Shown: positions 7,539 to 13,992, counted from the stretch's first letter. The stretch: 13,992 bases of DNA from JBCCRH01 sp039208045 (GCA_039208045.1 JBCCRH010000123.1:1-13992); one strand, 5' to 3'. Made by a program: numbers and translations. Notes: generated by a model from the letters alone, not told the origin.

Positions 7539-7865
7539 ATGGTTTTAAAAAATCTACGTTTTCTAAAATCTAAATTGGAAATTACGACACTAGCCTTTAG
7601 AAAATTTGCAAGTAGCCTCCTTCTACCATCTTTCTATAAAGTTTTTACGTTTAGCTTCTACTTTCACCAGGCGGTAACAGCTATTTTTATTGATCGGCAG
7701 AGCAGAAAAATCCTCGAATCAATATCTATTTGGAAAATTGAATCTATTGTATAGGACTTACATCTTTGTCATGTATTCGCGAGAACGCTATTAAATACTT
7801 CTTTTTGAATACAAGTATTATTTATCCTACTGTCTATCAATTCGAGTTTTAGCTGCGCAGCAATC

Positions 7866-7889
7866 CTCTATCTTGATTTCAAGATTGAG
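7866..7889 (+). promoter_or_regulatory. Hairpin in the leader of the small secreted-protein gene
   Basis: The perfect 7-bp arms ATCTTGA (7870-7876) and TCAAGAT (7879-7885) extend through one mismatch to CTC/GAG, giving about ten paired bases around a 2-nt loop. GGGCATTTTTC follows on the plus strand, so the structure could act as a weak terminator or as a 5'UTR element before the ATG at 7924. A 2-nt loop would open to 4 nt in RNA. Confidence 0.4.
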
Positions 7890-7923
7890 TAGGGCATTTT
7901 TCATCTTCTAAATCATATTGATT

Positions 7924-8241
7924 ATGAAACGTATTTCTGTGTATGCAGCTATGCTGCTATGCCTTTGCCTTGCGCAAACTAATGCTCACACACTTTTTCC
8001 TTCTGTAGCATCATCAATCGTTATAACCGACGATTCGATATTGATTACTCAAACAGGCAACCCATCTGAAAATATTGTAAGTATACAACTACATGATGGG
8101 GCTACCTTAATTACCACAATGCTTGGCTGCAAACAGCCAAAGTGTAGTAACGACCTGAGTGGCATTGCTTCTGGCAGTTATCAAGCTACCGTATTCACTG
8201 ATGCTGGCAATCAATTTTCTAGTATGATTAGTATCCGATAA
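7924..8241 (+). CDS. Small exported protein resembling a type IX sorting tail
   Basis: The protein has 105 residues from the ATG at 7924; a TTG two codons earlier is less likely. Residues 1-21 form a signal peptide (MKRISVYAAMLLCLCLAQTNA, here MKR...TNA) with a likely signal peptidase I site before His22. The mature part is short and beta-rich. Its end, residues about 53-105, follows the pattern of the T9SS type A C-terminal domain: VSIQLHDGATLI, then DLSGIASGSYQATVFTDAG, then a closing SMISIR strand. A CKQPKC pair (69 and 74) may form a disulfide. Normally this domain is the tail of a large secreted protein, but here almost nothing precedes it. It may instead be one of the small Bacteroidota exported beta-sandwich proteins that share this fold. 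It converges with the 464-residue gene 33 bases away. The existence of the gene is likely; its role is unknown. Confidence 0.7.
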   Translation: MKRISVYAAMLLCLCLAQTNAHTLFPSVASSIVITDDSILITQTGNPSENIVSIQLHDGATLITTMLGCKQPKCSNDLSGIASGSYQATVFTDAGNQFSSMISIR

Positions 8242-8256
8242 TTACGGAATAGGGCA

Positions 8257-8294
8257 GGACAGCCCAAAGCTAATCTACAGCTTTGTGGCTGTTC
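8257..8294. terminator. Strong hairpin between convergent genes
   Basis: The arms ACAGCC-C-AAAGCT (8259-8271) and AGCTTT-GT-GGCTGT (8279-8292) form a stem of about 13 pairs with one bulge and a 7-nt loop, extendable to 8257/8294. The structure contains the stop codon of the minus-strand gene (8275-8277) and lies 16 bases after the stop of the plus-strand gene. Neither side has a clear T-run, so it is a 3'-end structure shared by both transcripts rather than a textbook terminator. Confidence 0.55.
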
Positions 8295-9669
8295 TACTCT
8301 TTATCCATTTATAATCGTAAGGAGTAAGTTGCATTCTCTTTTTCTCCAAGTTGAAGGGCTTATGGGTTACCATTTTGCGTAGTAATTGAAGAAACGTTTT
8401 GTGCAGGTTCTTGAGATCCTTTGAAAGCTTTTTATCGCTATTGATATAACTACGCATACTTTCAATGGAACTCATTACTATAGAGTAGTGCTTGAGATCA
8501 TATTGCAATCTTATGAGTAATTTATCTACTTGCATCTTGTAAAAAGAATACTTCAAATAATAGTCAGTTTGTATATATTTATTGAAGACCGTTAGGCTTT
8601 GGTCATATTTTCCCTCTGCATAAAGTACCATGCCTTCTGAAAATAACAGTAAGCTATCGCTACGTTTATCTTTAGCTGTTTTTGTTATTACTACCTGTTG
8701 CTCATAGAAGTCTCTGGCTAAATCAATGTTATTGATATTAATTGCCGTAGTAATCAGATTTTTTAAAATAGGAATATTCACGTGTCCACCAGGCGTAATA
8801 GGTTGCAGGGCTAAACATCTTTTACCAAGGTCAAAGTAATGATCCGCTATGCTAAAGTTATTAATATTGGTTTGATACACACAAAAGTTAAAAAGGCGAT
8901 TGATGATTTCATGCTGAATACGTGGAATGAAAAAGCTAGGGTTCTGCTCATGGACTTCTAGTAGCTGTTCAAAGGATTGGAAATCTCTCTTGATTATTAG
9001 GGCTATCATTTTCTTCATAATCTGAACTTCTTTGACATCTATTTCATCAATCAAGGATTGAAATTTTATCAACAGCTCTTCATAGCTTTTGTCAATAGAG
9101 AAAACATGGTGTCGATTCGCCAATTCGCCAATAATACGTAACAGATGGATCACAAAAAAAGTACTTAGTGCTTGGTACATCTCTTTTAGCTTGTGCACTC
9201 TTGTTTGGTCATTTATGGCACGTCCTATTTCTAGTTCGTATATGTAAAAAAGGGCTAAATAATTTTCATAGCTTCGGTTCTGTTCGGCCCTCGCTTGGAT
9301 TTTCACCTTATTAATCAATACTCTAGCATTATCCATCATTCTGCTCTCGTTAACTAATTTTGCTAGCCTTGCTTTGTGTACTAAAGGAGTAGCCTCAGAT
9401 GCAAGCATACCAAGATAGCGATACACTACGGACAGTAGGGAGCTACTTACTTTGTTTTTTGTTTTGTATGCTTCTTCTAGAAGTACCTTCCTCCAGATAC
9501 TTTCTTCACTTAGCCCATTTTTAGGAAGAGATAATTCGAGTAGTTGTTTAAAGAACCCTATTTTCTTAGGGCTAACTTTGTTACTGGGCATTTGGCAAAA
9601 AAAGACGAGGTCTTCGCGCTCTTGTGGTTGGAGATGGCGGAGGATTTCCATCAATTTCGATTCGGCCAT
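8275..9669 (-). CDS. Uncharacterised 464-residue helical TPR-like protein
   Basis: This is a cytoplasmic-looking, all-helical protein with no signal peptide or membrane segment, translated from the ATG at 9669. The N-terminus (LMEILRHLQPQEREDLVFFCQM, then FFKQLLEL and SSSLLSVVYRYLGMLA) follows a pattern seen in lineage-specific Bacteroidota proteins: a short L-x-P-x-E helix, a 'fewer than fifty residues then a wall of helices' block, and then degenerate TPR pairs. Likely repeat helices are at about 140-170, 225-250, 300-325 (ARDFYEQQVVITK) and 340-370 (LLFSEGMVLYAEGKYDQSLTVFNKYI); the last is a fair TPR match. The last 40 residues are basic. Nothing indicates an enzymatic function. It stands alone between a divergent intergenic region and a convergent neighbour. 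A scaffold or regulatory role is a guess. Confidence 0.8.
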   Translation of the reverse strand: MAESKLMEILRHLQPQEREDLVFFCQMPSNKVSPKKIGFFKQLLELSLPKNGLSEESIWRKVLLEEAYKTKNKVSSSLLSVVYRYLGMLASEATPLVHKARLAKLVNESRMMDNARVLINKVKIQARAEQNRSYENYLALFYIYELEIGRAINDQTRVHKLKEMYQALSTFFVIHLLRIIGELANRHHVFSIDKSYEELLIKFQSLIDEIDVKEVQIMKKMIALIIKRDFQSFEQLLEVHEQNPSFFIPRIQHEIINRLFNFCVYQTNINNFSIADHYFDLGKRCLALQPITPGGHVNIPILKNLITTAININNIDLARDFYEQQVVITKTAKDKRSDSLLLFSEGMVLYAEGKYDQSLTVFNKYIQTDYYLKYSFYKMQVDKLLIRLQYDLKHYSIVMSSIESMRSYINSDKKLSKDLKNLHKTFLQLLRKMVTHKPFNLEKKRMQLTPYDYKWIKSRTATKL

Positions 9670-9917
9670 AGAATAAGCTTAGTGCATGTCATAGTTATCA
9701 ATCACGATAAAGGTAAAAGATTTTTTTTGATTTAATTGAATTTTAAATTGCTGAATATGAGGATTTTGTGAAAAAATAATTTTCTTTCAAGTCTATTTTG
9801 CTTAGTATTTTGAGTCAAAAATCCCCCAGGATCAGACCTGAATCTCACCTACTTTTATAAAAAAATCAAGGATATACTGCTTCACCTGTATCAAACTTCC
9901 AAAAAACTAATAAGCTT

Positions 9918-9962
9918 ATGCGAGTACTGTCTCGTTCTCTTTTTGTAACGAAGGTCTGCTAG
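9918..9962 (+). CDS. Possible 14-residue leader peptide
   Basis: The frame ATG CGA GTA ... TGC TAG encodes MRVLSRSLFVTKVC. Its stop codon falls in the loop of the terminator hairpin at 9947-9980, a geometry seen in transcription-attenuation leaders. There is no run of one regulated amino acid and no clear Shine-Dalgarno sequence, so it may be chance. Listed because the overlap with the terminator is exact. Confidence 0.2.
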   Translation: MRVLSRSLFVTKVC

Positions 9963-9980
9963 AGCAAGACCTTCGTTTTT
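9947..9980 (+). terminator. Strong intrinsic terminator with no obvious gene upstream
   Basis: A perfect 11-bp stem (AACGAAGGTCT at 9947-9957, AGACCTTCGTT at 9967-9977) with a 9-nt loop runs into TTTTT ending at 9980. This is a textbook plus-strand terminator. The nearest upstream gene runs the other way, so it must end a small RNA or leader transcript, or attenuate transcription into the cupredoxin-like gene at 10065. Confidence 0.75.
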
Positions 9981-10011
9981 GTCGTATTGGTATGATTGCA
10001 TGGTATTCGTA

Positions 10012-10042
10012 CTTCTAAATAGAAGCTCGTTTTTTACTTTTG
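10012..10042 (+). promoter_or_regulatory. Bacteroidota-type promoter with palindrome upstream
   Basis: TACTTTTG at 10035-10042 matches the Bacteroidota -7 consensus TAnnTTTG exactly, 22 bases before the ATG at 10065. A perfect inverted repeat, CTTCTA-AA-TAGAAG (10012-10025), sits where the -33 element would be, and no clear TTTG is there. That arrangement suits an operator overlapping the promoter. The 5'UTR would be short. Confidence 0.45.
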
Positions 10043-10064
10043 GAGTAGATTAATTTCCTTGTTA

Positions 10065-10745
10065 ATGCACAAGTTCATACCGATTATCTTTTTTTCAAGC
10101 TTGTTTTTCAGCATACTGGTTAGTGCCCAAACAGGCAATAACACCTTCAAAGGCCATATCAAAATACCTGTCCTTAAAGAGCCCATCACACGAGGCAAAG
10201 GCTATAATAAAGATCGCACGCCCATCATGCACTCTGATGATCCCATGGCGGCGCCTCCACGTAATGTCATTGTAAGCGTACACCCGCTATCCTTTGACGC
10301 TGCCTACGAACCCACTACTGATGCCTTCATGACTCAGAAAGAGCAGACCTTTCTACCCCTAGTCTTACCAGTCACGAAAGGCTCTACGGTTTATTTACTA
10401 AATGAAGACCAGTTCTTCCACAACGTCTTTTCGCTTACGCCAAAAGCCCGTTTCAACATTGGGCGGCGCCCACCCGGCAATTCTTACCCACAAAAAATTA
10501 AGAAAAGTGGGGTGATTCGCTTGGGATGTGATATTCACACACACATGGCGGGTTTCATCCTTTCGCTAGAAACGCCCTACTTTCAACGAGTTGATGTCAA
10601 TGGGAATTTTCAGCTTCAGCAATTGCCTGATGGCAGGTACCGCGTAGAAATTTATCACCCACAGTTGAAAAAAGTAACGGCTACCATAGAGTTGAAAGGA
10701 GGACAAACACTAACCAAAAACTTTGATTTAAGTACTCGCGCCTAA
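10065..10745 (+). CDS. Exported cupredoxin-like protein with carboxypeptidase-regulatory-like tail
   Basis: I chose the ATG at 10065 over the TTG at 10059, giving 226 residues. Residues 1-21 are a signal peptide (hydrophobic core FFSSLFFSILVSA, cleavage before Gln22). Residues about 65-168 look like a cupredoxin fold, with type 1 copper ligands in the usual order: His119 in FFHNVFSL, then Cys155, His158 and Met161 in GCDIHTHMAGFI. This C-x2-H-x2-M loop is the pattern of plastocyanin-like proteins often labelled 'methylamine utilization protein'; that label says little about role. Residues about 173-226 (VDVNGNFQLQQLPDGRYRVEIYHP...) match the small beta-sandwich of carboxypeptidase regulatory-like domains. 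The stop overlaps the next start as TAATG, so the two genes are translationally coupled. It is probably periplasmic and binds copper or carries electrons. No methylamine genes are nearby. Confidence 0.85.
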   Translation: MHKFIPIIFFSSLFFSILVSAQTGNNTFKGHIKIPVLKEPITRGKGYNKDRTPIMHSDDPMAAPPRNVIVSVHPLSFDAAYEPTTDAFMTQKEQTFLPLVLPVTKGSTVYLLNEDQFFHNVFSLTPKARFNIGRRPPGNSYPQKIKKSGVIRLGCDIHTHMAGFILSLETPYFQRVDVNGNFQLQQLPDGRYRVEIYHPQLKKVTATIELKGGQTLTKNFDLSTRA

Positions 10746-11974
10746 TGAAGTATTCGTTTCTACTCTTCTTCTTGCTACCCTATCTTGCGCTTTCCCAAGT
10801 GCAACTAGAGTGGAATGCCAATATTGACACCGAGTTGAGTAGAGGGGGTAGTGATTCCCATTACTTTTACAATGAAATCTTTCGGCCTGATAGCAGTTGG
10901 CGGGTAGATGTGCCTGAAATGAACTTGCTCGCGAAGCTCCATATAGGTGCTCAATGGACTTTTAATGCGCGCTTACAGTTCATCCGCGAGCAGGGCCGTC
11001 GCCCCGGCATCGGAAAAGACCTAGATCGATACGAACTACTAATCCCATTGCTAAATATCGAATGGGAACATCCAAAGGAACGATACAAAGTGACGCTCGG
11101 CCGCTTTATCCACCCTTTTGGTAGTTTTAATCAGCGACAACTATCCACCCAGCGCACCTTCATTGGCCTACCACTGGCTTACAGCTATTTTGTCAATATT
11201 TCCAATCAAGTAGGCTTTATGGAAGATATGGGAGAAGCCTTCGTGCGCGTTAATGACTTGGTGCTTTGGGGAGCTCCCATGCTCTATGGCGGGGGCTACA
11301 CAACAGGTGCTAAAGCCAAATGGGTACAAAAAAATGGCAATAGCTGGGACTTGGCGCTCACAACGGGAGCGGCTAATCTACAAGAAGCATTTGGCAATAC
11401 ACTCAACTGGGGTGCCGTCGTGCATTACCATACTCAACCGAATTATGCCTGGGAACTAGGCTACTCTATTAGCATTGGTTCGTTCATGGAAACTTCTGAT
11501 GCCGTGGCAGCCCTCACGCAGCCCAATCGCGCTACTCAGACTCTGGTAGGCGTCGATTTTCAATGGGGAAGCGGCTTTTGGGAAATACGCGGGGAGCTGA
11601 TCGGCGCGCACTATCGCGTACCTTACTCTACTTTGCAAGGCGATAGCACACGCACGCTGCAAGCAGTTAATGAGCGTCACACTTTCCTAAGCCTTTCTGC
11701 TTACACTGACGTGAAATACGAATCGCCCTTTCTATCCGGCAGCTTCATCGCCTATCGTATCGATGGCCTTTGGTTTGGCAGCCCACCTGCTGAGGTTGCT
11801 GCGTTTCAGAATACGTATTGGGATGATCGGGTGCTGCGCCATTCTTTGGGCATTGGGTATAAAATACTTCCGTATCTTTTGGCTCGATTATCTGTTTCTA
11901 CGCAATCTGTTGACCGCCGCCCTTGGGATCGGACACAGCGTACGTTTCGGCTGATGGTGACGGGGCACTTCTAG
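10745..11974 (+). CDS. Outer-membrane beta-barrel (porin-like) protein
   Basis: The protein has 409 residues, beginning with a signal peptide (MKYSFLLFFLLPYLALS, cleavage before Gln18). The rest consists of alternating polar and hydrophobic strands rich in aromatic residues (KLHIGAQWTFNARLQFI, YKVTLGRFIHPFG, GELIGAHYRVPY, LLARLSVSTQSV), typical of a beta-barrel. It ends in Phe (RLMVTGHF), the usual C-terminal signature for outer-membrane insertion. The GRFIHPFGSF stretch resembles phosphate-selective or general porins, but I cannot assign a substrate. It starts inside the stop of the cupredoxin-like gene (one-base overlap), which implies one message and a shared envelope role, for instance passage or binding of a metal or a redox substrate. 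A G-rich repeat block begins just after the stop. Confidence 0.85.
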   Translation: MKYSFLLFFLLPYLALSQVQLEWNANIDTELSRGGSDSHYFYNEIFRPDSSWRVDVPEMNLLAKLHIGAQWTFNARLQFIREQGRRPGIGKDLDRYELLIPLLNIEWEHPKERYKVTLGRFIHPFGSFNQRQLSTQRTFIGLPLAYSYFVNISNQVGFMEDMGEAFVRVNDLVLWGAPMLYGGGYTTGAKAKWVQKNGNSWDLALTTGAANLQEAFGNTLNWGAVVHYHTQPNYAWELGYSISIGSFMETSDAVAALTQPNRATQTLVGVDFQWGSGFWEIRGELIGAHYRVPYSTLQGDSTRTLQAVNERHTFLSLSAYTDVKYESPFLSGSFIAYRIDGLWFGSPPAEVAAFQNTYWDDRVLRHSLGIGYKILPYLLARLSVSTQSVDRRPWDRTQRTFRLMVTGHF

Positions 11975-11983
11975 GGAGGACGG

Positions 11984-12074
11984 GGGGGATTGGTTTGAGG
12001 GTTTGGGGGTTTAGGGGTTGTGGAGTGGGGGAGGGGGAATTGGTTTAGGGGTTTGAGGGTTTAGGAGGTGTGGA
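11984..12074 (+). repeat. Tandemly duplicated G-rich block with TTTRGGG-like octamers
   Basis: Two copies of a unit of about 42 bp, at 11984-12024 and 12033-12074, differ by a few bases and one indel. Each holds three G-tract octamers of the type TTTGAGGG, TTTGGGGG and TTTAGGGG. With four or more G-runs of three or more bases, the plus (mRNA) strand could form G-quadruplexes. The block starts within ten bases of the barrel gene's stop. Confidence 0.8.
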
Positions 12075-12247
12075 AGGATGGGGGACGGAGGAGTGGGGGA
12101 CGAGTTTTGGATGACGGATTTTGGTTGGGACTGTATGTTAAGGAGTGTTTTGTATAAGTTAAGTGACTGATAATCAGACTGTATTTGTTGTGTCCGGTTT
12201 GGTAGATACTTCCGCTTCCGTAGAACAAATACCACCAAATCATAATA

Positions 12248-12310
12248 GACCACTGACCACTGACCACTGGCTACTGATCACCGACAACCGACTACTGACA
12301 ACTGACCACC
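12248..12310 (+). repeat. Array of nine tandem heptamers, consensus GACNACY
   Basis: Without a gap the sequence reads GACCACT three times, then GGCTACT, GATCACC, GACAACC, GACTACT, GACAACT and GACCACC. All nine units keep the 7-base register. The array ends six bases (AAAAAG) before the ATG at 12317, so it fills the place of the 5'UTR. It resembles the short tandemly repeated heptamers known from heterocystous cyanobacteria. Confidence 0.9.
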
Positions 12311-12316
12311 AAAAAG

Positions 12317-13992
12317 ATGCACAAAAAAAACCTTCAACGACTAAGCTTAATTATCGCTATCTGGAGCTGGGGTGCGCTTGCGGTGCTGGGGCAGGAGGGG
12401 ACTTTGTTTGAGGAGTTGAGTGGGGAGCAGGAGACTTGGGAGGAATTGCTGGAAGCGGGGGAGCTGGAAGAGCTGGGGCGAGTGCTAGAGGAGCGGATAG
12501 CGGGGGAGGAACGCATGGATGGGATGTTGTATTTTTACCTGGGGGAGGTGGCGTTTTATGAAGAGGAGTTGGAGGAAGCTAGGGAGCAGTTTGAGCGGGC
12601 GGAGGAGCAATTTCGGTTGGATCGTAATGAAGAGGGGGAAGCGGCTAGTTTGCTGAAGCTGGGCTTGATGGCGAGTTATGAGGGGGATTTAGTGGCTGCA
12701 GGGCAGTTTTTTAAAGAGGCGGGTGAGTTAGCGGAGGTGCATCAGCTTTCTTATTTGCACGTATTTATTTTAGAGAATCAGGCGTTGCTGAAGGCGCAAG
12801 GTAGGGAGTTGGCGCAAGCCAATAATTTATTGCGGCAAGCGCTACATGACATGCCCGATGGGCATCCTGCACATACTAGATTGCTGAGTCAACTGGGAAC
12901 CAATTACTACTCGATGGGGCAGACGGATACGGCGCTGGTGTTTATGGATAGTATGCTGCGGGTGAAGAAGGTGACTCAGGAGGGAGGAAGTCGCATTAGT
13001 GACCTGAGTATGATGGCGGAGCTGTATCAAGAGCGTGGGGATTTTGCGGAGGCGCAGGGGCGACTAATGGAAGCCATTGGACTGGCTGAGGCGGCGAATG
13101 ACCAGTTTGCCTTGTTGGATTTGTATACTTCTATTGCTACGGTTTTTGCGAAACAAAAACGATGGGAAAAGGTACGTTTTTATGCTCACCGAGGACTACG
13201 CTTGGCTGAAGAGCGTGGGGTGCAATTTAATCAGGCGCAAAATAAAGAGCTTTTGGGCGAAAGCCACCTACACCTGGATTCTATAAGTACGGGGCTTGAT
13301 TATTTGCGGAAAGCCTTTGATCAGTATAAGGCGCTCAAGCTACCGATTCTTGCTGCACGCGTGCTGCTCTTACTGAGCAAGGAACAGACGGATAAAGGCT
13401 ACTTACAAGCCGCTAGGGCTTACTTGCGTGATGCTTTTCGCGTACGCGAAAATACAGCTGACCGGCTAGGGAGTTTACAAGCCATGCTGCTACTGGCAGA
13501 GCTGGAACTGCTGGAAGGCAATAGCAGTTATGCGTTGTCGCTGCTGCAACAATGTGAAGCAGAAAGTAGGGAAATGGGCGCTCAAAACCACCTGCAACGC
13601 TCCCACGAACTTTTGGCGAAAGCCTACCAAAAAGAAGGGAAGTATGAGACGGCGCTCTACCACTTTAAAGTATATACCGCTATCAAAGATTCGATTCAGT
13701 CGGTGGAAATTGCCAGGGAAGTGGAACAACTGGAAATTCAGTTTCAAACGGCAGAAACCAAAAAACAACTGGCGGAGCAACAGGCGACTAATGCGCAGCA
13801 AACCAATGCGTTGCAAGCCCAAAACTTTCAGCTACTCTTGCTAATTATAGGCATTGCATTAGCAGTCTTATTGACTGGGTTCTTACAATTTCGGAATACT
13901 AAAAATAAGCAACTGCTGGCGCAGCGCATCCAAGTGATGGAAAAGGAGCAGGAAGCGCAGCAACTGAAGGCCCTAATTGCGGGGGAAGAGAA
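12317..13992 (+). CDS. TPR sensor histidine kinase-like protein, 3' end outside the window
   Basis: The frame opens at the ATG at 12317 and stays open to the last base: 558 codons with no stop, so the gene is cut by the window edge. Residues 1-25 are a signal peptide (LSLIIAIWSWGALAVLG, cleavage before Gln26). Residues about 66-455 hold about ten TPRs, for example MLYFYLGEVAFYEEELEEA, MAELYQERGDFAEAQ and ELLAKAYQKEGKYETALYHF. Residues 461-505 are a Gln-rich coiled coil, 506-526 a transmembrane helix (LLLLIIGIALAVLLTGF), and 530-558 a second coiled coil ending ALIAGEE. In Bacteroidota two-component sensors this order leads straight into an ERxRIAxDLHDGLG H-box of the HisKA_3/NarL-type kinase class; the catalytic part is not visible here. 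A LuxR-type regulator is the main alternative. The first 100 codons are strikingly rich in GAG (Glu) and GGG (Gly). A heptamer array lies directly upstream. Confidence 0.85.
   Translation, partial: MHKKNLQRLSLIIAIWSWGALAVLGQEGTLFEELSGEQETWEELLEAGELEELGRVLEERIAGEERMDGMLYFYLGEVAFYEEELEEAREQFERAEEQFRLDRNEEGEAASLLKLGLMASYEGDLVAAGQFFKEAGELAEVHQLSYLHVFILENQALLKAQGRELAQANNLLRQALHDMPDGHPAHTRLLSQLGTNYYSMGQTDTALVFMDSMLRVKKVTQEGGSRISDLSMMAELYQERGDFAEAQGRLMEAIGLAEAANDQFALLDLYTSIATVFAKQKRWEKVRFYAHRGLRLAEERGVQFNQAQNKELLGESHLHLDSISTGLDYLRKAFDQYKALKLPILAARVLLLLSKEQTDKGYLQAARAYLRDAFRVRENTADRLGSLQAMLLLAELELLEGNSSYALSLLQQCEAESREMGAQNHLQRSHELLAKAYQKEGKYETALYHFKVYTAIKDSIQSVEIAREVEQLEIQFQTAETKKQLAEQQATNAQQTNALQAQNFQLLLLIIGIALAVLLTGFLQFRNTKNKQLLAQRIQVMEKEQEAQQLKALIAGEE

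Larger units (their letters stand above)
7484..7923. other. Divergent intergenic region with several palindromes
   Basis: This stretch of about 440 bp separates the divergent 766-residue gene and the small secreted-protein gene. I find no convincing gene. It contains two palindromes just upstream of the minus-strand gene, a near match to the Bacteroidota -7 element (CATCTTTG at 7761-7768 against TAnnTTTG, with a TTG 20 bases upstream) and a hairpin 33 bases upstream of the plus-strand ATG. Promoters for both directions probably lie here. Confidence 0.5.
9670..10064. other. Intergenic region with terminator, possible leader peptide and promoter
   Basis: About 395 bp lie between divergent genes. 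The first half is AT-rich and has no recognisable gene; TACCTTTA on the minus strand (9708-9715) is one base off the Bacteroidota -7 element and could serve the 464-residue gene. The second half holds a strong plus-strand terminator with a 14-residue frame running into it, then a palindrome and a -7 box just before the cupredoxin-like gene. Confidence 0.5.
11975..12316. other. Repeat-rich intergenic region
   Basis: These 342 bp, between the barrel gene and the sensor-kinase-like gene, carry two unrelated repeat arrays: a duplicated G-rich block (11984-12074) and a heptamer array (12248-12310). Between them is ordinary sequence with an 11-bp palindrome, CTGATAATCAG (12167-12177). No obvious terminator follows the barrel gene and no clear TAnnTTTG promoter precedes the next gene. 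Confidence 0.7.

Noticed and set aside
7539..7754. 71-codon plus-strand ORF in the divergent intergenic region
   Set aside because: Its start lies in the palindrome region, the peptide is Phe/Leu/Ser-rich as random AT-rich DNA gives, and no Shine-Dalgarno sequence, signal or family pattern is visible.
9670..9946. tRNA or known riboswitch in the leader region
   Set aside because: No cloverleaf, T-loop or recognisable riboswitch core could be found by eye; only the terminator hairpin is convincing.
12248..12310. CRISPR array
   Set aside because: The unit is seven bases with no spacers. It is a simple tandem repeat, and no cas genes are present.
12163..12411. 82-codon plus-strand ORF across the heptamer array
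   Set aside because: It runs through the repeats and into the kinase-like gene in the wrong frame. The 12317 frame, with its signal peptide and TPRs, is clearly the real one.
13490..13822. 110-codon minus-strand ORF
   Set aside because: It is antisense to the TPR and coiled-coil part of the kinase-like gene, and its Phe/Leu/Arg/Gln-rich translation is a mirror of that gene's codons.

Overview
The window looks like chromosome from a Bacteroidota bacterium, most likely of the Saprospiria type (Lewinella/Haliscomenobacter-like). This is an inference from gene style, not a measured placement. The clues are a Firmicutes-type class III fructose-1,6-bisphosphatase, an EAD11-like C-terminal domain, a small secreted protein that resembles a type IX secretion tail, a TPR sensor kinase with a periplasmic TPR array, one sequence matching the Bacteroidota -7 promoter element TAnnTTTG, and weak Shine-Dalgarno sequences throughout. 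I see no rRNA, tRNA, CRISPR array or transposase.

Layout. (1) Bases 1-3176 are visibly AT-rich. They hold the 3' part of a large TPR protein (+), a convergent gene ending in an EAD11-like effector-associated domain (-), and about 550 bp of gene-poor DNA with a possible 54-codon gene, a minus-strand terminator and a 13-bp inverted repeat. This looks like an accessory island and may be part of a STAND/EAD-type conflict system. (2) Bases 3177-7483 (-) are an operon-like pair. An unrecognised 766-residue protein with three divergent beta-rich repeats is followed, almost without a gap, by the GC-richer metabolic gene fbp. (3) Bases 7484-9669 hold a regulatory-looking intergenic region with several palindromes, a short exported protein (+), and a convergent 464-residue all-helical TPR-like protein (-). 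(4) Bases 9670-11974 hold an intergenic region with a clear intrinsic terminator and a possible leader peptide. It is followed by a translationally coupled pair: an exported cupredoxin-like protein and an outer-membrane beta-barrel. (5) From 11975 to the end there is a repeat-rich intergenic region: a duplicated G-rich block, then nine tandem heptamers that end six bases before an ATG. That ATG opens a long reading frame that runs off the right edge. It encodes a signal peptide, about ten TPRs, a coiled coil and a transmembrane helix, and it stops just where a histidine-kinase H-box would begin.

How the parts work together. The cupredoxin and barrel genes overlap by one base and probably form one envelope module, perhaps for copper or redox function. 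The fbp pair is probably co-transcribed, although the biochemical link is unknown. The TPR and EAD11 genes are convergent, so any joint role rests on domain knowledge rather than operon structure. The best candidates for something undescribed are the EAD11/TPR island, the three-repeat 766-residue protein, and the heptamer array next to the sensor-kinase start.
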